From JAKEHA01 sp035687255 (GTDB taxonomy: Bacteria; Krumholzibacteriota; Krumholzibacteriia; WVZY01; JAKEHA01): DNA of 14,671 nt. The notes under the pieces are model-generated. The model searched no databases, had not been told where the DNA came from, and worked only from the letters and a program-made list of their open reading frames with translations. The translations under genes were made by a program, and so were the position numbers. The stretch lies in NCBI GenBank assembly GCA_035687255.1, contig DASRYI010000388.1, positions 1-14,671 of the forward strand, in the 5' to 3' direction. Below, in pieces: positions 7,337-13,821 of the stretch (position 1 is its first letter; the number at the start of each line of letters is the position of its first letter).

Positions 7337-8008
7337 TCAGACTGTATTCGGATCCCAGAACGGATCCGTCAGGCCGATGCGACCGAAGATCTCCTGCATC
7401 TCGGCGGGCCCGGGCCGGCGCGACTCCTCCGTGAGCCGGTTGGAATACCACTCCGTCGCCAGCACCCACAGCTGGTCGAGCGTGATCATGGGCCGCACCG
7501 GGAGCTCGTGGGCCGCGCACCATTCCGCCACCGTCTCTTCCGACCGGAAGAGCAGCATCGTCGCTCAGGTGTAGATGACGTCGTCCCACCAGTGCGCGGC
7601 GGGCACGGCGAAGTGGACCACGCAGGGTGTCGGCTTGGGACTCCCGTGGCGGATCACCAGCGTCATGGACTCTTTGCTGTGAGCGTCGCGCGCGCGCACC
7701 ATGCCATCGGCGTGCAGCGCCGCGGGGATGCCCAGCGCGTCCCACACGCAGTTGGCGTGGTAGGTCTTCGCATTGACAGTCACGCGAAACGGCGTGGACA
7801 CGCCCGAGAACGGCGGCGCCATGCGGATGCGTGTGGGATCTCCGGGTTCGGGAACCAGCAGGTGTTTCGCGTGCAGTTCAGCGAACGCGTTCTGCACATC
7901 ATCGACGCGTGCGCCCAGCTGCTGCGCAACATCGGCAACCGTGGGCGCGTGCGTCGTCTCCGCAATGGTGCGGTAGATGGCGAGCTTGACGTTGGTCAGA
8001 AAGTCCAC
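7337..8008 (-). CDS. Alkylmercury lyase (MerB)-like protein with in-frame TGA at catalytic Cys: candidate selenoprotein
   Basis: Read through one TGA, the protein has 223 residues. It starts at GTG (8008); an in-frame stop just upstream prevents extension. Residues about 1-65 look like the MerB winged-helix N-terminus. Residues about 72-100 (TPFRVTVNAKTYHANCVWDALGIPAAL) hold Cys87 and Asp90, matching Cys96 and Asp99 of the R831b enzyme. After VHFAVPAAHWWDDVIYT comes TGA (codon 148), then ATMLLFRSEETVAEWCA and a conserved end, GLTDPFW. Aligning LLFRS with HFFAS of R831b MerB puts the TGA on Cys159, the second catalytic cysteine. The spacing is 61 residues here against 63 there. MerB splits carbon-mercury bonds by protonolysis using these two Cys and Asp. 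A SECIS-like hairpin follows the TGA. The gene lies 4 nt after the 1160-residue surface protein gene, with no clear ribosome site. No merA, merR or merT is visible. Alternatives are a recent nonsense mutation or a sequencing error from TGC/TGT; the intact downstream frame and hairpin argue against both. Confidence 0.8.
7535..7567 (-). promoter_or_regulatory. Candidate bacterial SECIS element: UGA plus hairpin with GGUC loop
   Basis: On the minus strand the TGA at 7567-7565 is followed after 12 nt by CTCTTCC (7552-7546), loop GGTC (7545-7542) and GGAAGAG (7541-7535). The seven-pair stem is perfect. The loop is identical to the GGUC apical loop of the E. coli fdhF SECIS and starts 19 nt after the UGA, against 18 nt in fdhF from memory. 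SelB recognises the G and U of such loops. The bulged U of the fdhF stem is not present; many bacterial SECIS elements differ there. The lower stem is weak, with only an isolated C-G pair. The hairpin lies wholly in coding sequence. Confidence 0.75.
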
Positions 8009-8012
8009 GCCG

Positions 8013-11000
8013 CTATTTTAGCAGGACCAGCTTATGGGTGCGACGTTCCTTGCCTGCCTCCAACACATAGAAATACACACCGCTGGAGACACCGGCACCG
8101 CGATCATCGGTCCCGTTCCATACCACCGAGCGCGCCCCTCCCGACTGGGCCTCGTCGACCAGTGTGCGCACGATGTGCCCCGCCACGTCGAGAATCCACA
8201 GGCGGACGCGTACGCTTCCCGGCGGCAGGTCGTAGCGGATGGTAGTCTGCGGGTTGAACGGATTGGGATGATTCTGGTAGAGCGCCAGGGTAAGCGCCAC
8301 CATGGTCGCGTCCGCGACCGGCGAACGGAAGACGTCACCGCCGGTGGTTCGCACCGCCATCTCGTAGTGGTAGGTGGCACCCGCCGTCACGGAACGGTCG
8401 AAGTACGAGCCCGACGACGACGTCACAGCGCCCTGCGCGACCGGCACCTCGGCGGAGGCATCGCCGTCACGGCGGTAGAGCGTGTAGCTGTCCATGGCTT
8501 CATCGCTGTGCAACTGCCACGACACGTTGACTCCGTCGTTCCGCGCGGCCGCGTTGAAGCTCGTAAACAGGACGGGCACCGAATTGCCGTAGACGATCAC
8601 TGCGTTCTGGCCCGCGAGGTCGTCCCTGAACGCGAAAAAACTCACCGAGGTGAAGGTGCGCTGGGGTAGATAGGTGCGCAGCTCGATGAACTCGGTTTGC
8701 CCGGTCGCGTCAGTTTCGCCCAGCGTATAGCCGCCCACGATGGACAACTGGTCGCTGTAGCGGTGGAAATCGAAGGCTTCGAAACCCGTTGTCGCGCCCA
8801 CGCGAGTGATGCGACTGAGCGGGAGATTGGGATCCGAGGACATTTCGAATCCGAATGACTTGAACGATGGTACGCCCGAGACCGAGAGCCGCACCACCAG
8901 TGTGTCCCATTCGATCCATGCATGGCTTGTTACCACCGGCGTTGCCGGATCCAGCAGCGGCGCGGCGCTTCCTCCCGTGCAAAAATCGCAACTTCCATCC
9001 ACGGCATGCTTGTGAATGCAGCGGGCGTCTGCCGGCGTGACCGTATGGTCACAGTTGGCATCCGCGAGCGTGGCCCCGTTCGCGCCACCGCACAGCGGAT
9101 GCGCGAAATCGGGGAGCGAGAAGAACACCTGCAGGGCGCACGCGGCGTCCGCCACGGTGATGGAGCCATCCTGGTCCACGTCGCCCGGCTCCACGGCCGT
9201 AAATTGCAGGATGTTGCTGGCCGTCTCGAGTTCGCCGTCGGACGCGACCAATTGCCAGTAGTAGGTGGTGCCCGCCGACAACGATCCCGGCGAATACGGA
9301 TGATTCACGCTGGTCGCCAGCAACGGAGGCGGCGACACTGTCCCGAAGTAGAGATCGCACGTGACCGGACGCCCCTCCGGATCCGAAACCTGCCACGACA
9401 GGGTCGTCGTGGGAATCACCAGCGAATTGTTCGCCGGATTGAACCCCGACGTATTGAAAACGGGTGGCTGTGTGTTCCCCGTGCTCGTGAACGTCCATAT
9501 GGGCCCGGCGGTCTCCGCGCCCTCGGTGTCGCGCACCACTATCTTCCAGTAGTACTGCGTGGTGTAACTCAGGAGTCCCGTCGGGTAGGTCTTGAGCTTT
9601 CCACCGGTGAGAGTGGTAACCAGCGGCGGTGACGGGTCCGTCCCGAAGTAGACGTCGTAGGTGAGCGTCTGCTGATCGTTGTCTTGACCCTGCCACGTGA
9701 GCGTGGCACCCGCCGGATTTGCGTTGGTCCACCCGTCCGCCGGGCCGTACATCGCCAAGGTGGGTGGTGAGTTCGCCGCGGTGGTAAAGGTCCACACCGG
9801 TCCGCTGGTCACTCCGCCGTGGCTGTCTTTCGCCACGATGCGCCAGTAGTAGGTCGTTGAGTTGTCGAGCAGGTTGGGCGGCTGGTAGAGATAACCGGCT
9901 TGATCCGCCTGCACCAGCGGTGGCGACGGATCGGTTCCAAAGTAGACATCAAAGTGAATCACGTCTGCGCTATCGGGGTCGGAGCAGGTCCAGTTGAAAT
10001 ATCTCCAGACGGCTACGTCGGTCGCCCCGTCGAGCGGGTAATAGGGAACCGGCTGGGTGGGGCGGTGGTTCCCCTTCTCGGTGGTGAACGTCCATGTGGG
10101 ACTCGCACTCGCAGCGCCCAGCGGATCGTGTGCGATGACCCGCCAGTAGTAAGTTGTCGTCCCATCGAGTTGGTCCGTTGCCAGCTGCGATTCGCTCATA
10201 CCGGACACCAGCAATGGCGGTGTGGGGGTGGTCCCGAGAAAGACGTCGTAGAGCAACGCGTCACCATCCGGATCCGTCGCGTCCCAGTCGAGGACCGGCA
10301 GAACGGAGACGCCGGTTGCGTTGTCGAGCGGACTCACCACATCGGGAACCGTCGGCGGGTGATCCGTGGAGAATGTCCAGACCGGTCCCGACGCCTCGAG
10401 ATTCGTCGAGTCGCGCACCACCACACGCCAGTAGTAGTTGGCCTTCGTCAGCGGTGGAAGATCGTAACTCTTCACGGTCACGCCCGCGGCCGCCAGCGGC
10501 GGGTTCGTGTCCGTTCCGAAATAGACGTCGTATTCCTTGATGTTGTCGTTGAAGTCGGTGGCACTCCAGGTGAGCGTGGTCGTGAGGCTCTGCCCCATCG
10601 AGTGGTCGGCAGGCCCCGGGTTGTAGGGCGGAAGCGGCGGCTGGTCCTGGTCCACCGGATAGGCGGTGGTGAAGTCCCAGACGGGGCCCGAGGTCTCCTG
10701 CGCCTTTGAATCGCGCGCGACGATGCGCCAGAAATACGTGGTCTGCAGGGCGATCGGCGCCGGCTGGTAGCTCTTCTCCGTCACTCCCGTGGCCACCAGC
10801 GGAGGCAGCGAGTCGGTGCCGAAGTACACGTCGTACTCCGCCAGGTCGCCGTCGTAGTCGGTGCAATCCCACTGCAGCGTGGGCGTGGTGTAGATCTGCG
10901 TCAGATGGTTGGCCGGCGTCGGATTGAAGGGCGGCACCGGCGGAACCTGCGCGCACGGGCACGTCTCGTCCGCGTTGAAGTGACTCACCATCGAACTCAT

Positions 11001-11495
11001 CGCCACGGAATTGAACGAGCAATCCACGGCTTCCAGGTATCCCACCGTTGCTTCGGGCACCAGGGGATACGGGCAGCACGGAGTGGTTCCTCCCGCGCGC
11101 ATGTACATGATCTGGAGCACATTGAAGGGATCCGTCTCGCACGTGGCGGACGTGATGGAAATACCGGTTTGTGATTCACCGATCGAAGCCAGCCACCCCG
11201 GCACCACATCACCCACGTACGTGGCTTTGAAGCAGTCCGGAATGGGCGCCGCGAAGCGCACGCCGCGCACTCCCACACCACCCGGCCGCACCACCACGTA
11301 GGCGCTGATCAGTCCCGTATCGTCACCGGAGAAGCTGCAGGTGCTGCCGCTTTCGTCGGTGTAGAGACCCACGGTGACGCCCTGCGCACGCACCGGTGTG
11401 ACGTGCACCGTGGCCTGCGCAAGAATGAGGACAGAGAGAACGGAGAAGAGACACAGCGAACGGAAGGTGCCGGGCCGGGTGTGGATGTCTTCCAC
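8013..11495 (-). CDS. Secreted multi-repeat surface protein, paralog B (1160 aa), with dockerin-like and cohesin-like domains
   Basis: The start is GTG (11495), chosen because GGAGGT lies 7 nt upstream; a nearby ATG (11502) is out of frame and too close. A signal peptide (about 10-37, ending VRAQ) precedes the eight-Cys domain (Cys 53, 88, 119, 140, 141, 159, 179, 181). Six Ig/FN3-like repeats follow (about 185-282, 283-378, 379-476, 477-575, 576-674, 675-768). Residues 770-840 are dockerin-like: GDVDQDGSITVAD and DANCDHTVTPAD resemble paired calcium-binding loops. Residues about 843-970 resemble a cohesin-type beta domain (LVVRLSVSGVPSFKSFGFEMSSDP, then FIELRTYLP). An FN3-like domain (974-1065) and the sorting domain (1066-1160, HPNPFNP at 1076-1082) close the protein. 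It is probably exported to the surface as a modular adhesin or scaffold. The MerB-like gene starts 4 nt after its stop. Confidence 0.9.
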   Translation of the reverse strand: MEDIHTRPGTFRSLCLFSVLSVLILAQATVHVTPVRAQGVTVGLYTDESGSTCSFSGDDTGLISAYVVVRPGGVGVRGVRFAAPIPDCFKATYVGDVVPGWLASIGESQTGISITSATCETDPFNVLQIMYMRAGGTTPCCPYPLVPEATVGYLEAVDCSFNSVAMSSMVSHFNADETCPCAQVPPVPPFNPTPANHLTQIYTTPTLQWDCTDYDGDLAEYDVYFGTDSLPPLVATGVTEKSYQPAPIALQTTYFWRIVARDSKAQETSGPVWDFTTAYPVDQDQPPLPPYNPGPADHSMGQSLTTTLTWSATDFNDNIKEYDVYFGTDTNPPLAAAGVTVKSYDLPPLTKANYYWRVVVRDSTNLEASGPVWTFSTDHPPTVPDVVSPLDNATGVSVLPVLDWDATDPDGDALLYDVFLGTTPTPPLLVSGMSESQLATDQLDGTTTYYWRVIAHDPLGAASASPTWTFTTEKGNHRPTQPVPYYPLDGATDVAVWRYFNWTCSDPDSADVIHFDVYFGTDPSPPLVQADQAGYLYQPPNLLDNSTTYYWRIVAKDSHGGVTSGPVWTFTTAANSPPTLAMYGPADGWTNANPAGATLTWQGQDNDQQTLTYDVYFGTDPSPPLVTTLTGGKLKTYPTGLLSYTTQYYWKIVVRDTEGAETAGPIWTFTSTGNTQPPVFNTSGFNPANNSLVIPTTTLSWQVSDPEGRPVTCDLYFGTVSPPPLLATSVNHPYSPGSLSAGTTYYWQLVASDGELETASNILQFTAVEPGDVDQDGSITVADAACALQVFFSLPDFAHPLCGGANGATLADANCDHTVTPADARCIHKHAVDGSCDFCTGGSAAPLLDPATPVVTSHAWIEWDTLVVRLSVSGVPSFKSFGFEMSSDPNLPLSRITRVGATTGFEAFDFHRYSDQLSIVGGYTLGETDATGQTEFIELRTYLPQRTFTSVSFFAFRDDLAGQNAVIVYGNSVPVLFTSFNAAARNDGVNVSWQLHSDEAMDSYTLYRRDGDASAEVPVAQGAVTSSSGSYFDRSVTAGATYHYEMAVRTTGGDVFRSPVADATMVALTLALYQNHPNPFNPQTTIRYDLPPGSVRVRLWILDVAGHIVRTLVDEAQSGGARSVVWNGTDDRGAGVSSGVYFYVLEAGKERRTHKLVLLK
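8586..8969 (-). other. Cohesin-like beta domain in paralog B
   Basis: Residues about 843-970 of the 1160-residue protein show alternating hydrophobic strands (WDTLVVRLSVSGVPSFKSFGFEMSSD, FIELRTYLP, TSVSFFAFRDDLAG). This pattern resembles cohesin and related dockerin-partner domains. The match is by overall pattern only; no diagnostic residue fixes it. Confidence 0.45.
8976..9188 (-). other. Dockerin-like calcium-binding module in paralog B
   Basis: Residues about 770-840 carry two loops, DVDQDGSITVAD and DANCDHTVTPAD, each followed by a helix (AACALQVFF and ARCIHKHAV). The first has the D-x-D-x-D/N-G-x-[IV]-[TS]-x-x-D pattern of dockerin type I. The second lacks the glycine. Extra cysteines (785, 802, 815, 826, 836, 839) suggest disulfides or metal binding unlike standard dockerins. 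Confidence 0.7.
9192..10943 (-). repeat. Six-unit Ig/FN3-like repeat array coding region, paralog B
   Basis: Six repeats of about 94-100 residues carry the same landmarks as in paralog A (YDVYFGTD, PPLV, YYWRIVARD, GPVWTFTT). YFGTD appears in units 1, 2, 4 and 5. Units differ at most other positions. Confidence 0.85.
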
Positions 11496-11502
11496 CGTAC
11501 AT

Positions 11503-11508
11503 ACCTCC
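11503..11508 (-). promoter_or_regulatory. Ribosome binding site deciding the GTG start of paralog B
   Basis: GGAGGT on the minus strand ends 7 nt before GTG (11495). The ATG directly after GGAGGT is in another frame and would leave no spacing, so GTG is the start. Confidence 0.7.
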
Positions 11509-11577
11509 GGAGGCGGGGCGGGCGACCGTGATGCCCAGGGGAGCCACCGGCGCTGGTGGGAACGCTGGTCAACCGAA

Positions 11578-11607
11578 AGTATACACCTGTCGGGTTCGGC
11601 CGCTCAA
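11578..11607 (-). promoter_or_regulatory. Promoter-like element upstream of paralog B
   Basis: The minus strand has TTGAGC (11607-11602), an 18-nt spacer and TATACT (11583-11578) inside GGTGTATACTT. This 11-nt core is identical to the elements upstream of paralogs A and C. The start codon is about 83 nt downstream. Confidence 0.5.
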
Positions 11608-11633
11608 GAGACGTGTGGGCACGCACCACGCCG

Positions 11634-13643
11634 CTATTTCAGCAACAGCAGCTTCTGGGTGCGACGTTCATTGCCCGCCTGCAGGACGCAGTAGTAGACA
11701 CCGCTGGCAACGCGTGTTCCCCGATCGTCGTTCCCGTTCCACACCACATCCCGCGTCCCGCCCGACTGGTTCTCATCCACCAGCACGCGCACGACCCGTC
11801 CCGATGTGTCGTGAATGGTGACGCGCACGTGCGTGTTCCCCGCCGGCACGCCGTACGGAATGATGGTCTGCGGATTGAAGGGGTTGGGGTGGTTGCGTCC
11901 CAGGGTCAGTACCGCCGGCACGTCTGATACTCCGGTGGCATTCGATATCGTCGTGAATCCCAGATACGGAGTCGGTGTCCCCGCACCCTGAGAATCGCGA
12001 GGCACGACCTTCCAGTAGTACCCGGTTCCCATGTCCAACGGACCGGGGCTGTAATGGGCCTCCGTCAGGTTTGACGCAATCAGCGGCGGATTCTCGAGGA
12101 ACGGGACCGCTCCGAAGTACAGGTCGTACGTCAGCGTTGCGTCGTCGGGATCTGTTGCCTCCCACGTCAGCGTAACGTCCACCGGTATGCCGGTTGCGAA
12201 CCGCGCCGGTGACCAGGACGTCATGGACGGAAGCACATTCGATCGCGTTACGAATGTCCACAGTGGTCCACTGGTCTGTGCGGGGTAATCATCGATCGCG
12301 ATCACGCGCCAGTAGTACCGCGTATTGGACATGAGGCCCGTGACGTCATAGCTGTTCGAGGTCCGGTTGCCCGCCACCAGCGGAGGGATTGATGACGTGC
12401 CGAAATAGACGGAGTATTTCAGAGGATCATTGTCGGGATCGCTCGCCGTCCAGGATAGCGTGACACTGTAACCAACACCGGTCGCATAGTTTGCGGGGTC
12501 GGGGTTCGACGGTGCTATGGGCGGGTGGTTCGGAGGTTGCGGCATGGTCGTGAAGCTCCACACCACTCCGGTGGTGGTATGCCCCAGCGGATCGTGCGCC
12601 ACGATCTTCCAGCGGTACGTCGTGTCGTATTCCATCGTGGGAAGCTGGTACTGCGCCGACACAAGTCCCCCTGCGTAAAACGGCGGGCTTGTCGCCGTAC
12701 CGAAATAGAGATCATAGGTCAGGGGGTCGCTGTCCGGGTCGGTCGCGTTCCACGCAAGGGTTGTGTCCGGTGGAACGCCAATGCTTCCATCCACCGGATA
12801 CACCGCCGTGGGGGAATCCGGCGCGGCGTTGGGTTCAGTGTGAAACGACCACACGGGACCGGAGGCCGCCAAGCCTTCCGGATCATGCGTCACCACGCGC
12901 CAGTAGTACTGTGCGTCACTGTTGAGCGGTTTCCCCGGGTTGAACGTGGGAAGCATCACAGTTCCAGCATAGGCCGGGTCCGAATTCGTTCCGAGGTACA
13001 CGTCATACGACCCCACGTCGGGATCCAGCGGCGACGGCTCCCAGGACAACACCGTCAGCGCGTCAACCCCCGTGGCCAGATCTGCGGGACTCGGGTTGAT
13101 GGGCGGATGCGGCGGCTCCGGAGCACAGGGACAGGTTTCATCAGCATTGAAGTGACTGGTCACGCCAATACCGGTATGCGTTACGTAGCTGCAGTCGGTG
13201 ACTTCGAGGGAGCCAACAAATGGATCGGCCACGACGGGAAAATCGCAGCATGCGGTCGTGGAGCCGGTACGAAGATAGCTGATCTCCAACGCCACAGCCG
13301 GTGCGCCCAGGATTGCGCAGGTTGGAAACACCACCGAGATTCCCGTGGATGACTGACCGATCACCACCACACCCGGGACCGGCGTGTCGTAGAGATATGT
13401 TGCTCCCATGCACGGGGGAACCGGTGCTGAAAAACGCATTCCCAGAACGCCGTCGGCGTCCGCTCTGACGACGAGATACGCGTTTACGATTCCGGGATCG
13501 TTACCGGAAAAACTGCAGCTGGAACCAGATTCGTCGGTGTACAGGCCGAGGCGGGAGGCGATGGATGGGCCGGGAATCGCTAGTACGATTCCGAGAAGCG
13601 CAAGCAGAGTTACGCACAGTCCGAAGTCGCGAGAACGGGTCAT
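11634..13643 (-). CDS. Secreted multi-repeat surface protein, paralog C (669 aa), with sorting-type C-terminus
   Basis: A signal peptide (about 1-30, hydrophobic core LCVTLLALLGIVLAI) precedes the eight-Cys domain (Cys 43, 78, 109, 132, 133, 151, 171, 173). Four Ig/FN3-like repeats follow (about 176-272, 273-372, 373-469, 470-568). Unlike paralogs A and B it has no extra FN3 domain before the sorting domain (577-669, HPNPFNP at 585-591, tail ERRTQKLLLLK). It is the smallest of the three and lacks the dockerin and cohesin-like parts. Starting at ATG 13643, it has only a weak, distant GAGGG upstream and a leader with a GTT-rich trinucleotide run. It is divergent from the 184-residue secreted protein gene. 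Probable surface-exposed structural or binding protein; no catalytic motif seen. Confidence 0.9.
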   Translation of the reverse strand: MTRSRDFGLCVTLLALLGIVLAIPGPSIASRLGLYTDESGSSCSFSGNDPGIVNAYLVVRADADGVLGMRFSAPVPPCMGATYLYDTPVPGVVVIGQSSTGISVVFPTCAILGAPAVALEISYLRTGSTTACCDFPVVADPFVGSLEVTDCSYVTHTGIGVTSHFNADETCPCAPEPPHPPINPSPADLATGVDALTVLSWEPSPLDPDVGSYDVYLGTNSDPAYAGTVMLPTFNPGKPLNSDAQYYWRVVTHDPEGLAASGPVWSFHTEPNAAPDSPTAVYPVDGSIGVPPDTTLAWNATDPDSDPLTYDLYFGTATSPPFYAGGLVSAQYQLPTMEYDTTYRWKIVAHDPLGHTTTGVVWSFTTMPQPPNHPPIAPSNPDPANYATGVGYSVTLSWTASDPDNDPLKYSVYFGTSSIPPLVAGNRTSNSYDVTGLMSNTRYYWRVIAIDDYPAQTSGPLWTFVTRSNVLPSMTSWSPARFATGIPVDVTLTWEATDPDDATLTYDLYFGAVPFLENPPLIASNLTEAHYSPGPLDMGTGYYWKVVPRDSQGAGTPTPYLGFTTISNATGVSDVPAVLTLGRNHPNPFNPQTIIPYGVPAGNTHVRVTIHDTSGRVVRVLVDENQSGGTRDVVWNGNDDRGTRVASGVYYCVLQAGNERRTQKLLLLK
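11940..13118 (-). repeat. Four-unit Ig/FN3-like repeat array coding region, paralog C
   Basis: Four repeats of about 97-100 residues share YDVYLGT/YDLYFGT, YYWRVV or YRWKIV and a closing WSFxT/WTFVT segment. The fourth is the most divergent, with a short insertion after YFGAVPFLENPP. Confidence 0.85.
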
Positions 13644-13660
13644 ATTGATCCGCGGCCCTC

Positions 13661-13674
13661 ACAACAACAACAAC
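13661..13674. repeat. Short ACA trinucleotide run in the paralog C leader
   Basis: The plus strand reads ACAACAACAACAAC, which is GTTGTTGTTGTTGT in the paralog C leader. It lies 18-31 nt before the ATG. It is short and could vary by slippage. Confidence 0.5.
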
Positions 13675-13719
13675 GGTATTCGCCGGGGAGCTACTACCTG
13701 CTTAAGGCGTTTGAAGAAA

Positions 13720-13750
13720 AGTATACACCCGCACCCCGGCAACCGGTCAA
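13720..13750 (-). promoter_or_regulatory. Promoter-like element upstream of paralog C
   Basis: The minus strand has TTGACC (13750-13745), a 19-nt spacer and TATACT (13725-13720). The stretch GTGCGGGTGTATACTT closely matches the same region upstream of paralog A. The ATG is 76 nt downstream. Confidence 0.55.
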
Positions 13751-13791
13751 CCGGAAGATGGGTACTCCAACATCCCATCACCGGACTGGTG

Positions 13792-13797
13792 TACAAT
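13792..13797 (+). promoter_or_regulatory. Candidate -10 box (TACAAT) for the 184-residue secreted protein gene
   Basis: TACAAT is preceded by GGTG, like the GGTGTATACTT elements on the other strand. It lies 24 nt before the ATG at 13822. No good -35 box is visible at the usual spacing. Confidence 0.35.
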
Positions 13798-13821
13798 GTT
13801 CACGCCGCGGGGAGGCCTGCC

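Noticed and set aside
7337..7558. Separate 73-residue gene starting MLLFRSEE
   Set aside because: It is the in-frame continuation of the MerB-like protein after the TGA; the start codon is an internal methionine of a conserved family segment and has no ribosome site.
7565..7567. Genome-wide recoding of TGA as an amino acid
   Set aside because: Several confident genes end in TGA (stops at 349, 1603, 7065 and 7337), so TGA works as a stop here and any recoding must be local.
11500..11502. ATG directly after GGAGGT as start of paralog B
   Set aside because: It is out of frame with the 1160-residue protein and leaves no spacing to the ribosome site; GTG at 11495 has ideal spacing.
4697..13118. 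Repeats as a CRISPR array or transposon-related repeats
   Set aside because: The periodicity is about 290 nt, diverged, in frame and at protein level; there are no short identical repeats with unique spacers and no transposase.
13408..13821. N-terminal extension of the 184-residue secreted protein
   Set aside because: It would overlap the start of paralog C and its promoter, and would bury a clean signal peptide and ribosome site at 13809-13824.
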